From contig NZ_SMAJ01000001.1 in assembly GCF_004346225.1 (NCBI RefSeq), positions 310,001-374,000 of the forward strand: a DNA stretch of 64,000 nucleotides, in the 5' to 3' direction. Below, piece after piece: positions 25,031-34,324 of this stretch; position 1 is the stretch's first letter; each line of letters opens with the position of its first letter. Source of the DNA: Paralcaligenes ureilyticus. GTDB taxonomy: Bacteria > Pseudomonadota > Gammaproteobacteria > Burkholderiales > Burkholderiaceae_B. A program made the position numbers and the translations under genes. The notes below the pieces were generated by a model, which made no database searches, had not been told where the DNA came from, and worked only from the letters and a program-made list of their open reading frames with translations.

Positions 25031-25657
25031 ATGGACGATTACAAACGGCGCACTTACGGAGACGTCAGCGTTGGCATGAAAGGCAAGGTGGGCATTGTTG
25101 TTGTCGACTTCCAGCTAGCCTTCACTCAGGAGCAATATCCGTTGGGAGGTGCACCGCTCGTTATGCGGGCTCTCAAGAACACATCGCGCCTGCTGAAAGT
25201 GGCACGCGAACACCGTGTACCCACGGCGTGCTGCTTCACGGCCTACAAATCCAAACGCGACGCTCCGCACTGGAAAATTTCTGCAGTGCTTGAACAATTC
25301 AGGATCGATCACCCCAGTTCCGCGCTTGATCCAAAAATCTTTGACGACAGCTACGACCTCTTGGTGCGCAAGACCGGGCCGTCCATATTTTTTCAGACGC
25401 CTGTAGTGCCTTACTTCATCAAAGAAGGGGTGGAAACAGTCATTATTACCGGCTGCAATACCAGCGGCTGCATACGCGCCTCCACCATCGACAGCTTCCA
25501 GTGGGGGTTTCGCACGATTGTGCCCGAAGACTGCGTGGGCGACATTGAAGAAGGCCCCCACAAGGATAACCTGCGCGATGTAGGTCGGCGCTATGCCGAC
25601 ATCATCTCCGCAGATGAAGCTATCGCCTACATCGAGAGCAGCAAAGCCAATTCATAG
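25031..25657 (+). CDS. Cysteine hydrolase, isochorismatase/N-carbamoylsarcosine amidase family
   Basis: A 208-residue cysteine hydrolase. The catalytic triad is readable as D26 (VVVDFQLAF), K114 (VRKTG) and C147 within the cis-peptide motif GCNTSGCIRAS. The TSGC-type motif places it nearer N-carbamoylsarcosine amidase and maleamate amidase than nicotinamidase. It would hydrolyse an amide or ureido bond in the cytoplasm. The ATG at 25031 follows AAAGGAGAC. The LuxR gene lies 10 bp downstream and the Liv-type importer is convergent, suggesting the substrate is imported by that system. Confidence 0.88.
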   Translation: MDDYKRRTYGDVSVGMKGKVGIVVVDFQLAFTQEQYPLGGAPLVMRALKNTSRLLKVAREHRVPTACCFTAYKSKRDAPHWKISAVLEQFRIDHPSSALDPKIFDDSYDLLVRKTGPSIFFQTPVVPYFIKEGVETVIITGCNTSGCIRASTIDSFQWGFRTIVPEDCVGDIEEGPHKDNLRDVGRRYADIISADEAIAYIESSKANS

Positions 25658-25667
25658 CCCATTAAAA

Positions 25668-26276
25668 ATGAGTAAACAGACTGTACGGCATAGTGACCAT
25701 GTGGATTACAAATCCATATTCGTAACCATGCCGATTGCGCAGATGGTAACCCAGGATCGCATCATCAAGGACTGCAGCGACGCATTTGCGGCTATGTTCA
25801 GCACCACTCGGGCGAACACGGTCAACCAGTCGACCCGCATCCTTTACCCAACGCAGGGGGATTTCGAGCGCGCGGGCGACTCGGTAATGTCTGTGCTAGC
25901 CCGAAAGGGCAGCTACTCCGACTGCCGTATCATGCGAAAAATGAGCGATGAACTCTTCTGGGTGACGATCCGAGGCTTCACTGCCCACCGCAAGGCCCCG
26001 TATCAAGAGGCGCTTTGGGTGTTTACCGAAGTCAAGGCAAGAAATACGGCAGTGGACGAAGTGGCGGCGATTCAGCCAAAGTACCCACCCCCGCGTCGCT
26101 CACTGACGCCGCGCGAGCGAGACATTGCCACGCTACTCATTCAGAACCTGACGGCCAAGGAAATTGGACGCGCGCTGAGCATCAGCCACCGTACGGTGGA
26201 GTTGCACAAAAGCCGGCTGCTACGCAAGTTCGAGGCAGTGGACACACGTGCACTGGTCGACAGCCTGCTACGCTGA
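25668..26276 (+). CDS. LuxR-family regulator with N-terminal PAS-like sensor
   Basis: A 202-residue regulator. The N-terminal part (about 15-125) looks like a PAS fold (ITQ-type start MPIAQMVTQDRIIKDCSDAF, then DELFWVTIRGF). The C-terminal LuxR helix-turn-helix reads LTPRERDIATLLIQNLTAKE and RALSISHRTVELHKSRL. It lacks a receiver domain. The ATG at 25668 is 10 bp after the amidase stop, so the two are cotranscribed. It may sense a metabolite and control the amidase and Liv operons. Confidence 0.82.
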   Translation: MSKQTVRHSDHVDYKSIFVTMPIAQMVTQDRIIKDCSDAFAAMFSTTRANTVNQSTRILYPTQGDFERAGDSVMSVLARKGSYSDCRIMRKMSDELFWVTIRGFTAHRKAPYQEALWVFTEVKARNTAVDEVAAIQPKYPPPRRSLTPRERDIATLLIQNLTAKEIGRALSISHRTVELHKSRLLRKFEAVDTRALVDSLLR

Positions 26277-26318
26277 TATGACCGACTCGTGCAATTCCCC
26301 GGCGCCACTCATTTCTTC

Positions 26319-27032
26319 TTAGAGATATATCTTTCGAACAATCTCTTCCTTCGTATCTGTGCTGCCTTTGATGGTCGTATCCTCGTGAATCGTGCCACTG
26401 CGCAGAATAATGAAACGGTCCGCCACGGCAAGCGCAAGATTGATATCCTGTTCCACCATCAGCATCGTCACCCCATCAACCTTCAGGCGCCTGAAGATGG
26501 CCGCAATTTCATTCACGAACTGGGGGGAAAGCCCCCCCGAAGGTTCATCCAGCAACAGCAGCTTCGGTCGGCTTACCAGAGCGCGTCCGATGGCCACCAT
26601 CTGCTGTTCACCCCCGGAGAGCATGCGCGTACGTTGCCGTTTGCGCTCGGCGAGACGCGGAAAGTAGTTGTAGACTTGCGCAAGGCTGTCTTCGATAAAC
26701 TCACGTCCGCGATTTCTGCCACCCAACCGCAGGTTGTCTTCAACCGTCAGATCAGGGAACAAATCCCGCTTCTGCGAGACCTGAACCACTCCGGTGCGAA
26801 ACACAACATGCGGCGCGAGATGCCCGATTTCCGAACCATCGAGCATGATCGACCCTGCGCTCAGCGACACGAAGCCGCTTATGGTATTTAAGCAGGTTGA
26901 TTTCCCGCTTCCATTGGCACCGAGCAGTACCACGAGCTCTCCCAAAGAAACATCAAAATCAACGCCAAGCAATATGGGATGGTTGCGATAGCCCGACTTT
27001 ACATTGTGGACGCTCAAGAGCAATTTAGGCAT
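26319..27032 (-). CDS. Branched-chain-type ABC transporter ATPase, LivF-like
   Basis: A 237-residue ATPase. Walker A is GANGSGKS (38-45), the signature is MLSGGEQQMVAIGRAL and Walker B is LLLDEPSGGL. It starts at ATG 27032, overlapping livG by 8 bp. It is the last gene of the livJ-H-M-G-F operon. The family imports amino acids, amides, urea and aromatic acids as well as leucine, and the flanking amidases suggest an amide or ureido compound. Confidence 0.92.
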   Translation of the reverse strand: MPKLLLSVHNVKSGYRNHPILLGVDFDVSLGELVVLLGANGSGKSTCLNTISGFVSLSAGSIMLDGSEIGHLAPHVVFRTGVVQVSQKRDLFPDLTVEDNLRLGGRNRGREFIEDSLAQVYNYFPRLAERKRQRTRMLSGGEQQMVAIGRALVSRPKLLLLDEPSGGLSPQFVNEIAAIFRRLKVDGVTMLMVEQDINLALAVADRFIILRSGTIHEDTTIKGSTDTKEEIVRKIYL

Positions 27033-27789
27033 GGCCGAGGTATGCCTCCAACACTTCACGATTCTGGCGGATATCCTCCGGCGTACCATCGGCAATTTTC
27101 TCGCCATAATTGAGAACGACAATCCGGTCGGACACGCCCATCACCATCTCCATCGCATGCTCAATAAGAAGAATGCCCAAGCCATGCTCACGTGCCAGCC
27201 TGTGTATCGTTTCCCTGAGCTGAATACGCACCGGAGGCGCAAGTCCCACTGCCGGCTCATCAAGTAATAGCAGTGGCGGGTCGGACGCGATGGCGCGCAG
27301 GATTTCCACCATTCTTTGTTGCCCACCAGACAACCCGCCTGCAGGGTGGTCCGCTATGTGTCCGATAGCCATGGTTTCGAGCAACTGACGGGCTTTCACC
27401 ACCGCATCGTGCTCGTGAGCCCTCGATTTCGAGCTGCCCAATAACGAACCAAGCACGGTAGATGGCGTCTTGGTGTGCAAACCGGTAAGCACATTCTCTA
27501 AAACCGAGAGATCCCCAAAAAGTCCGCCATTCTGAAAGGTCCGCCGAATACCCTTTTTCGCGATGACATGCGCCGATAGCCCATTGATGCGTTCCCCACA
27601 AAAGCTGATTTCACCGGAAGTGATACCTATATAGCCAGTAATCGCGTTAAATAACGATGTCTTGCCCGCGCCGTTGGGGCCAATAACGGCAACGACCTCA
27701 CCTTGCTTCATTGAGAAACTGACGCCCGAGAGCACCGCCAACCCGCCGAACTGCACATGGACATCAGATAGATTGAGAAAATCGGCCAT
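27025..27789 (-). CDS. Branched-chain-type ABC transporter ATPase, LivG-like
   Basis: A 254-residue ATPase. Walker A is GPNGAGKT (37-44), the signature is GLSGGQQRMVEI, Walker B is LLLDEPAVGL, and the LivG-specific C-terminus ends in PEDIRQNREVLEAYLG. The ATG at 27789 lies 2 bp after the livM stop, and the TTG two codons earlier is less likely. It pairs with LivF. Confidence 0.93.
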   Translation of the reverse strand: MADFLNLSDVHVQFGGLAVLSGVSFSMKQGEVVAVIGPNGAGKTSLFNAITGYIGITSGEISFCGERINGLSAHVIAKKGIRRTFQNGGLFGDLSVLENVLTGLHTKTPSTVLGSLLGSSKSRAHEHDAVVKARQLLETMAIGHIADHPAGGLSGGQQRMVEILRAIASDPPLLLLDEPAVGLAPPVRIQLRETIHRLAREHGLGILLIEHAMEMVMGVSDRIVVLNYGEKIADGTPEDIRQNREVLEAYLGHA

Positions 27790-27791
27790 GG

Positions 27792-28814
27792 TCAATCCCC
27801 GCCGTGATACTGATCACGCAGAATCGGCACAAATCGATACACCAGGCTAATGAGCCCTCTGGGCACAAATAGCAAGACAATAACAATTGCGCCCCCCAGG
27901 AATAGTTCGGCCACCCCCGGCCATTGCTGGGCCACCTCTGGAATTGCCGAGAGTACTGCCGCCCCCAGCACCGAGCCGGCCAGGCTGCCAATGCCGCCCA
28001 CGATCACCATGGAAAAATGCAGGATCAGTTCGGTAACGCTAAACGCCTCGGGCGATACCAGTTGAACGTGGCCAGCATAGAGCGAACCCGCAATGCCAAT
28101 CACAAAGCCGCCCCAGCCAAACCCCAAAATCACGTATTGCGCCGTTGGCATGCCCATCGCCGCTGCTGCAAGTTCATTGTCGCGCACAGCCATGAAGGCC
28201 CGCCCAATGCGTGAACGCAATAAATTGGACGTTGCCTTCACTAATATCACCACCACAATCAGAAAAAATATGAATTTCTTTAATTCGGTATTGAGAGTGA
28301 AGCCGAAAAGCGTTGGGGCCGAAAGGCTTATCCCGCCCGACCCCAATGTGAGCGATTCGGCATTCACATAGACCCAGCGCATAAGTTCCACAAAGGCCAA
28401 CGTAAGCATGGCCAGATAGAACGACCGCACACCGCGTAGCGCAGGGGCGCTCATCGCCACAGCAAACAGGCAACTCACCAGGCCTGCGGGAATAATGGTT
28501 ACCCAGAAGGGCCACCCCAAGTGATGAATCAGAATCGAGGTGGTGTATGCCCCAACCCCAAAGAACACCACGCTTGCAAATGCCAACTGCCCTGTATTTC
28601 CAAGGATCACGTTGAAGCCAACCGTGATCAAAACATAGATCAGTACCAGATTCAGTACATACTGGATGTACGGGTTGACCAAGCAGGCAACCAACAGAGC
28701 GATCAGTGGCAAAACATACAACGCCAGCCGCCTCACGCGTTTTTTTCGACGCTCTGACGGTGCAATATCGGCTGCTGCCCAACTCTTTTCCAACGTACCG
28801 GTGCCATTAGACAC
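27792..28814 (-). CDS. Branched-chain-type ABC transporter permease, LivM-like
   Basis: A 340-residue inner-membrane permease with a polar N-terminal tail then many hydrophobic helices (VLPLIALLVACLVNPYIQYV). The signature VGGIGSLAGSVLGAA is typical of LivM. I chose the GTG at 28814 (GTGTCTAATGGC), which has AAAGGGAG upstream and overlaps the livH stop by 8 bp. A TTG 7 codons earlier is possible. Forms the channel with LivH. Confidence 0.9.
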   Translation of the reverse strand: MSNGTGTLEKSWAAADIAPSERRKKRVRRLALYVLPLIALLVACLVNPYIQYVLNLVLIYVLITVGFNVILGNTGQLAFASVVFFGVGAYTTSILIHHLGWPFWVTIIPAGLVSCLFAVAMSAPALRGVRSFYLAMLTLAFVELMRWVYVNAESLTLGSGGISLSAPTLFGFTLNTELKKFIFFLIVVVILVKATSNLLRSRIGRAFMAVRDNELAAAAMGMPTAQYVILGFGWGGFVIGIAGSLYAGHVQLVSPEAFSVTELILHFSMVIVGGIGSLAGSVLGAAVLSAIPEVAQQWPGVAELFLGGAIVIVLLFVPRGLISLVYRFVPILRDQYHGGD

Positions 28815-29676
28815 GAACCATCTCCCTTTGCCCAAACAACCCCGTCGGCCTTACCAGAAGCACCACGATTATGACCAGATAGGCAGTAATTTCGATGAAA
28901 TTCGTGGAAACGTAAGTTCCAAGCAGCAGCTCGGCAATCCCCAGGAGCAATCCACCTACCACCGCACCGAGCAACGATCCGAATCCACCCAACGCCATAG
29001 CCGCAAAGCCACGGATGAGCACCCACGCCGACATATCAGGGTACAGAAGTGTGTTCGGCGCGAGCAGAATCCCACCGATGGCCGCCAATGCCCCGCCCAA
29101 ACCCCACATGACTGCGTAAAAGCGGTTCACATTAATGCCAATTAACGCCGCGCCACGGGCCGACTGAAATACGGCCTGCGCAAGCTTGCCCAACGGCGTG
29201 GCGAAAAATGCCACAGCCAGGACAACCAGCAGCAGCGCAACCACAACAGTGACGACAATGTCGCCACTGGAGAGCACCACGCCCTTGACCGTGTACACAT
29301 CGTTCGGATAGATGGCGGGATACGTTAGTATCTGCGTGCCCGAGAACAGGCGCGCCACCCCACGCAGCGCATAACCCACCGCAATCGCCATCATCGCAAT
29401 GGACAAATGCGGCCCCGACAATATGGGCTGGATGAACCCGCGTTGAATCACATACCCCAATACGGCAAGCAAGGCGACGCCTAATAGAATCGCCAACGGC
29501 AACGGGATGCCAAACGAGACAGAGAAAACATACGTGGCATATGCGCCGGCCATGACCAAATCCCCATGGCCGAAGTTCACCACGGTTGTCGCCTTGAAGA
29601 TAACGGTCATTCCGAGCGCTACCAGGGCATATAGTGCGCCGTGGGCAATACCACTAACGATAAGCTGCGCAAGCAT
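28807..29676 (-). CDS. Branched-chain-type ABC transporter permease, LivH-like
   Basis: A 289-residue inner-membrane permease. It begins MLAQLIVSGIAHGALYALVA with TTVVNFGHGDLVMAGAYATY, the LivH hallmark, and ends with a hydrophobic helix and FGQREMVRV. The loop IGGILLAPNTLLYPDMS fits the family. The ATG at 29676 is preceded by GGGAA. It follows the binding protein gene by 83 bp. Confidence 0.92.
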   Translation of the reverse strand: MLAQLIVSGIAHGALYALVALGMTVIFKATTVVNFGHGDLVMAGAYATYVFSVSFGIPLPLAILLGVALLAVLGYVIQRGFIQPILSGPHLSIAMMAIAVGYALRGVARLFSGTQILTYPAIYPNDVYTVKGVVLSSGDIVVTVVVALLLVVLAVAFFATPLGKLAQAVFQSARGAALIGINVNRFYAVMWGLGGALAAIGGILLAPNTLLYPDMSAWVLIRGFAAMALGGFGSLLGAVVGGLLLGIAELLLGTYVSTNFIEITAYLVIIVVLLVRPTGLFGQREMVRV

Positions 29677-29759
29677 AAAAAACAATTCCCGACACGTACC
29701 TGACCGCTAACTCCGCGCAGCTCCACCAGCAACGGCAAAGCCTGCGCATCAGTCCATTG

Positions 29760-30953
29760 TCAATCCAGGTTTGCCTTCTTATCCCACGATTCGAACACCG
29801 CACGCTGGCCGGCCTTGTCGTAACCAACGACATACACAGTGTGCACACCCTGGTGGTCTTGGGGACTGAAGCTCATCTTGCCGGCAAGAATGCCAGTGTT
29901 GAAGTCCTTGAGTTTTTCCATCGCATTATTGAATTTTTCGCGCGTCGGGTTGGGGCCAATTTCCTGTAGAACGTGTGCCACCGCCACCGCGCTACCCGGG
30001 CCATAGAAGGTGAAGTCGGTAATCTTCTGACCTTTCTGTATATATTTCGCGACGATGCCCTGAAACTTGGCGAGATCAGGGGTGTTAAGCAGGCCACGGT
30101 ATTGATGCACCATGTAAAAATTCTTCATGCCGGCCGGGCCACCCACCCGCTGCTGGGTTTCCATATAATCCGCTCCCAGCGCCCCGATCATGGGCACATT
30201 CAGCCCGAACTTATTGGCGGCCTTGATGAATACCGCCGATTCCGGCCCATACAGGACGGAAACGATGAAATCGGGTTTGAGCTCCTTAAGGCGCAGAACC
30301 TGTGCCGTGGCATCCGTGGCCCCGCGTTCCATGCGAATGTCAGCTATGGGTTCGAGCCCCTGTTTTTTCAGTACGTCAACGACCGTATCCGAGTACCCCT
30401 TGGCCCATTCATTAGAATGCTCGACAATGGCGATACGCTTGGCACCTGGCTTGCTGAGCGCGAAATTGCCCATTTCCGCGCCGAAATCGTGGGCGGTTTG
30501 AACCGCCTGGAAGATATTGTGAACCACTGGCGCCGAAATATTCTGATTAGAGGCGGTGCCAATCACAAAGGGAACATCGGTGGCGGCAATCACGGGACGC
30601 AGTGCCAGGCCAACTGCGCTGCACGACACACCATTGATGAGGAAAACGCCTTCCTGATAAATCAGCCGCTTGGTAACGGCAACGCCACGCGCGGGATCGC
30701 ACGCCGCATCACCAAAAACAACCTGTATCTTGCGGCCGTGGATACCTCCCTGTGCATTAATGTAATTGTAGTAGGCCTCTATGCCGTATCCGGCTGCGCC
30801 AAATGTGGATAAGGGCCCGCTGAAGGGTTCGGGAACACCTATCCGGATGGTATCTTTCGTAACTCCGGGGACAGAAGAACTGTCGGCTGCGGCAGCAATG
30901 CCTGTTGTTATTAGCCCGAGTGCCGCAAAAATCAGCGGTAACATGCGTCTCAT
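29760..30953 (-). CDS. Branched-chain-type ABC transporter substrate-binding protein, LivJ-like
   Basis: A 397-residue periplasmic binding protein. The ATG at 30953 has AAGGAGGAG upstream and starts a Sec signal peptide (MRRMLPLIFAALGLITTG, cleaved near AAAADS). The mature part shows TKDTIRIGVPEPFSGPLSTF and GIHGRKIQVVFGDAACDP, the type I periplasmic-binding fold of Liv/amide-binding proteins. First gene of the livJHMGF operon. The ligand is unknown; the adjacent amidase (31143) suggests an amide- or carbamoyl-containing compound. Confidence 0.92.
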   Translation of the reverse strand: MRRMLPLIFAALGLITTGIAAAADSSSVPGVTKDTIRIGVPEPFSGPLSTFGAAGYGIEAYYNYINAQGGIHGRKIQVVFGDAACDPARGVAVTKRLIYQEGVFLINGVSCSAVGLALRPVIAATDVPFVIGTASNQNISAPVVHNIFQAVQTAHDFGAEMGNFALSKPGAKRIAIVEHSNEWAKGYSDTVVDVLKKQGLEPIADIRMERGATDATAQVLRLKELKPDFIVSVLYGPESAVFIKAANKFGLNVPMIGALGADYMETQQRVGGPAGMKNFYMVHQYRGLLNTPDLAKFQGIVAKYIQKGQKITDFTFYGPGSAVAVAHVLQEIGPNPTREKFNNAMEKLKDFNTGILAGKMSFSPQDHQGVHTVYVVGYDKAGQRAVFESWDKKANLD

Positions 30954-31142
30954 GGTACTCCTCCTTAGACTGTGTTTATTTAATGTGTATGCTGCACGTC
31001 CCACCAATTCAATTCAGTTCAAGAAACCCCAATATGAGTGAGGCGCCCATCCGGCACGGCTAACAACGGGCTCTGCCATACTCAATCATAAACAGCGAAA
31101 TATCCCGCTAACCATTGGGATATTCACTGCCATCGGCCGCGG

Positions 31143-31859
31143 CTACGCTACCGCCGCCTGCCTGGTTTGCTGCGCTCGCCCTACGCGATCAAGATACGCA
31201 AGGCAGGTTTCAACCGTTTCTACATCCGCAAACTTGGCATCAATGTCAAACAGATTCCATAGCACGGCACCGGGAACTCGGTCGCCAATTGCTTCCTTTA
31301 CCGCAATAGTGCGAAAACCATCGGCGAGACCGTCGCAGATGGTTTCACGCACACAAGCCGACGCGGTAACACCCGTAACCAGAATCGTATCAACGCCGGC
31401 CGAGCGCAAATAGCCTGCCAGATAAGTGCCATGAAATGCGCTGGCCCGTTTCTTGATGAGCGTAAGCTCTCCTTCAATTGGCGCGATGCGCGAGTCAATC
31501 GCCCAAATATCGGGATTCCCCTGGTTGACCGTCTCGATCGGAATCTTGTTATGCCACAGCCCCATATCCGTGTTGGGGTTGTCCCTGTCTGTGATTTCAT
31601 AGCAGGTGGTCACATGCACCACAGGCAGATGGTGCTTACGAAACCCTTTCAGCAAGGCCTGCATCGCCGGGATGATACGATCATCCATGTGTTCGCATGC
31701 GAATGCATTGCCGGCCCGTGTCCACGCGTTGGCCAAGTCAACGCTGATCAATGCCGGCCGGTTGCCGAAACCCACACGGCGCTGAAACCCGCGCTCCTGA
31801 TAACGACGCGTGGCTTCGGAAAACGCCGCTTCCAAAGCCTGCTCAAGTTCATCGGACAT
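31143..31859 (-). CDS. N-carbamoylsarcosine amidase-like cysteine hydrolase
   Basis: A 238-residue hydrolase strikingly like the N-carbamoylsarcosine amidohydrolase of Arthrobacter as I remember it: RPALISVDLANAWTRAGNAF, TDMGLWHNKIPIET, DSRIAPIEGE, KKRASAFHGTYL, VTGVTASACVRET and GDRVPGAVLWNLFDIDAKF. The triad is D41, K137 and C169. That enzyme releases sarcosine, CO2 and ammonia from N-carbamoylsarcosine in creatinine breakdown. The ATG at 31859 is chosen; an upstream extension lacks family features. It precedes livJ by 189 bp on the same strand and is divergent from a LysR gene. The true substrate could be another carbamoyl amino acid. Confidence 0.88.
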   Translation of the reverse strand: MSDELEQALEAAFSEATRRYQERGFQRRVGFGNRPALISVDLANAWTRAGNAFACEHMDDRIIPAMQALLKGFRKHHLPVVHVTTCYEITDRDNPNTDMGLWHNKIPIETVNQGNPDIWAIDSRIAPIEGELTLIKKRASAFHGTYLAGYLRSAGVDTILVTGVTASACVRETICDGLADGFRTIAVKEAIGDRVPGAVLWNLFDIDAKFADVETVETCLAYLDRVGRAQQTRQAAVA

Positions 31860-31963
31860 ATCGTCTGTATTCCCGAAAAATAGATACATTATTAATTGAT
31901 GCCACCAGGTGGCATCCCCGACTGCTATTTGACGAAAGTATAAGGAGACGCTGGCGTCGTTTG

Positions 31964-32959
31964 ATGCTAACCTCTTCGCCATTGATGCTTTTTACGCAAC
32001 ATACAGTGGACAAAGCCGGCTCCGACACCACGCAACACCTCAAGTTCAATTTGCGGCAGGTGCGCGCCTTTCTGGCCGTGGCGGGTGAACTGCATTTTCG
32101 GCGGGCAGCCGATCGCCTCTTCATCAGCCAATCCGCGTTAAGCCGCAGTATTCTGGCCCTTGAAACCGCGGTTGGCACCCCGCTGCTGGAGCGCTCCACA
32201 CGCCAGGTGCAGCTTACCGATGCCGGCCTGGCCTTCGCCGAAGAATGCCGGCAGGCCCTGAGCTATCTTGAGCGCGCCAGCCGGGTGGCAAACGCTGCCG
32301 CCGAGGGACGCCGCGGCCGATTGCGTATTGGATACATGAGTTTTGCCATCAGCGGCGGCCTGCCCGCGCTGCTGCGCGAATACTGGAAACAGTTTCCTGA
32401 CGTCGTTACCGACCTGGAATATGCGCCCAGCGCACAGTTGCGTTCGGCCGTTCTCGATGGCTCGATTGATATTGGCTTTGTTATCGGAAAAGTTCAAAAC
32501 AGCAGAATTCGCAACACCCTGCTCGAAACCAACGATTTCGTTGCCCTGTTGCCCGACACGCATCCGCTGGCATCACGTGCGCAGCTGCGTCTTGCCGATC
32601 TTGCCTCGGAGCCGTTCATTCTGGGAACAGAGGGTTCATTCGGCACCTTTCGCAAACTATTGTTCAATGTGTGCTACGAAGCAGGCTTCTACCCCAATAT
32701 CGTGCAGGAGGCGTCAAACACCTCCGGGATATTCGGGATGGTCGCAGCAGGTATAGGGGTGAGCTTATACGCGGGTTGTGCCCGCAATGATTCCCGCGCT
32801 GGAGTTGTTGTGAAGCCTGTAGCCGATGTCACCGAGGTCATTCCAACTTTCGCCATCTGGGAGGCGAGTAACTCATCGAAGGTATTGCAGCAGTTTACCG
32901 AGTTTCTGAAGAACTATACGGCCGCAGCGGGTAGCTGTGGGGCGCCAGAGGCAGCGTGA
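31964..32959 (+). CDS. LysR-family transcriptional regulator
   Basis: A 331-residue LysR regulator. The winged helix is around residues 20-80 (LRQVRAFLAVAGELHFRRAA and ISQSALSRSILALE). The effector domain includes RLRIGYMSFAISGGL. Starts at 31964 or 31985 (both ATG) are possible; TAAGGAGAC lies rather far from the first. It is divergent from the amidase at 31859 with a 104-bp gap, so it most likely controls the amidase and Liv operon. Confidence 0.9.
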   Translation: MLTSSPLMLFTQHTVDKAGSDTTQHLKFNLRQVRAFLAVAGELHFRRAADRLFISQSALSRSILALETAVGTPLLERSTRQVQLTDAGLAFAEECRQALSYLERASRVANAAAEGRRGRLRIGYMSFAISGGLPALLREYWKQFPDVVTDLEYAPSAQLRSAVLDGSIDIGFVIGKVQNSRIRNTLLETNDFVALLPDTHPLASRAQLRLADLASEPFILGTEGSFGTFRKLLFNVCYEAGFYPNIVQEASNTSGIFGMVAAGIGVSLYAGCARNDSRAGVVVKPVADVTEVIPTFAIWEASNSSKVLQQFTEFLKNYTAAAGSCGAPEAA

Positions 32960-33102
32960 AATCATTGGCGACAACGTCATTCGAAAAGGCCGGATGGCGG
33001 ATCCCCAAAATGACGATCCAGATGTGCGCGCCGTGCACGGCCAGAGATAAATTCTGCTATCGGCCGCTAAGCCACCTTTCTGCCACATTTTATACAAATA
33101 CA

Positions 33103-33915
33103 CTATGCATTATCGATTATTTTGCATTCAGCGACGATGCGCCGTGCTCGTTCCACCACCGGTTTGTCGATCATTTTTCCGTCCACGGCCGTCGCGGCAC
33201 CCCCGCTGGCCTCGGACGCGGCGAGCACCCGCTGCGCCCAGGCCTGTTCACTCGGCGTAGGCTGCCAGGCCGCATTGACCATGGCAACTTGCCGTGGATG
33301 GATGCAAAGTTTCCCGCCAAAACCCAGTTGTCTGGAACGCAAAGCGTCGGTCCGCATTCCTTCCTCGTCCGTCAATTCCAGGCTTACACCGTCGATAGGT
33401 GGAGCAAGCCCCGCATGACAGGAGGCCAGCACGATCTGCGTGCGAACGGCCGTCATCGCATCACCTTCGTCTGCAATCCCGCTTTCAACCGCAAAATCCA
33501 CACTGCCGAAGGCAATGCGCTCCAACCCGGCCACGCCGGCAAGCGCCATCAGCCCCATGTAGCCATGGACCGTCTCCAGCAGTGCAATCACACGGCGCCC
33601 GGGCAATATCTGTAGCGTGCGCGCAAGCGAAGCTTCGTCGGCCTTGGGCAGCACGACACCCGCGTGAGGCATCGACTGGAGCATTTTCAGGTCATCTTCG
33701 TACCAGGCCGCGTCGGCCGCGTTGATGCGAACCATCGCCCGATGACCGTGGGCAAGCCAGGCCGAGACGGCTTCCCTTGCCTGGCCCTTGGAGGCCGGCG
33801 CGACGGCATCTTCCAAATCCAGGACCACCTCGTGCGCGCCGCTGGCCGCGGCCTTCGCAAAGCGCTCTGGACGATCGCCCGGCACAAAAAGCAGACTGCG
33901 TGCAATACGATTCAT
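33103..33915 (-). CDS. CitE/HpcH-HpaI aldolase-family lyase
   Basis: A 270-residue TIM-barrel lyase of the citrate lyase beta/malyl-CoA lyase group. Landmarks are RSLLFVPGDRPERFAKAAAS, VVLDLEDAVAP with metal-binding acids, ALLETVHGYM, FGSVDFAVE and FGGKLCIHPRQV. These enzymes cleave or form C-C bonds in CoA thioesters with Mg2+. The ATG at 33915 follows GAGGTGG. It stands alone between the LysR gene (convergent) and alkB (divergent). The substrate is not readable, but a beta-methylmalyl-CoA or citramalyl-CoA type reaction is the family norm. Confidence 0.86.
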   Translation of the reverse strand: MNRIARSLLFVPGDRPERFAKAAASGAHEVVLDLEDAVAPASKGQAREAVSAWLAHGHRAMVRINAADAAWYEDDLKMLQSMPHAGVVLPKADEASLARTLQILPGRRVIALLETVHGYMGLMALAGVAGLERIAFGSVDFAVESGIADEGDAMTAVRTQIVLASCHAGLAPPIDGVSLELTDEEGMRTDALRSRQLGFGGKLCIHPRQVAMVNAAWQPTPSEQAWAQRVLAASEASGGAATAVDGKMIDKPVVERARRIVAECKIIDNA

Positions 33916-34324
33916 ATCCACCTCACTCAAAGACGGCACGCACGCCCGGATGGATCAGATCGCTCGTCCAGCACCAGATAGGTGGCATATTGCATAAAGG
34001 AATCCTTTGGTCCGTTGAATAGAATGTGTCAGTCGTGCGCAGCTCACATGATAACCTCGCGCGCCTCCAGTTTCGTAGCGCCGGACTGGCAACCAGGAGC
34101 CCGCAACAATGGCGCCCCGTTTCTTGTGCTTGGATTCTATAATTTAATTCGGGATGTCGAGAAGGTTTCAAGAGCAAGAATCGGGACACGGAAACGCACG
34201 GTGTCGGCCAAAGTAATGCCGAGAATTCACTCGGGCCAAAGCGATTTACAGGAACGAGTATCACATGGGATGTGGCTCCAATAACTGCGCGGGTTTTTCT
34301 TGGAGTAAGTGAGAGCACCAACCG
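33916..34324. other. 409-bp intergenic region without a full gene
   Basis: On the minus strand just upstream of the lyase a short frame (MQYATYLVLDERSD, about 22 codons) is preceded by AAAGGA. It may be a leader or a decayed gene end. On the plus strand a 15-codon Cys-containing frame lies just before alkB (34265-34312). A TATAAT hexamer occurs at 34138-34143 without a convincing -35. Nothing else is supported. Confidence 0.4.
34265..34312 (+). CDS. Possible 15-residue leader or microprotein before alkB
   Basis: A frame reading MGCGSNNCAGFSWSK ends in TGA 12 bp before the alkB start and has AGGA 12-15 bases upstream of its ATG. It contains two cysteines. It could be a translated leader coupling to alkB or simply chance. 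The evidence is position and a weak ribosome binding site only. Confidence 0.2.
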   Translation: MGCGSNNCAGFSWSK

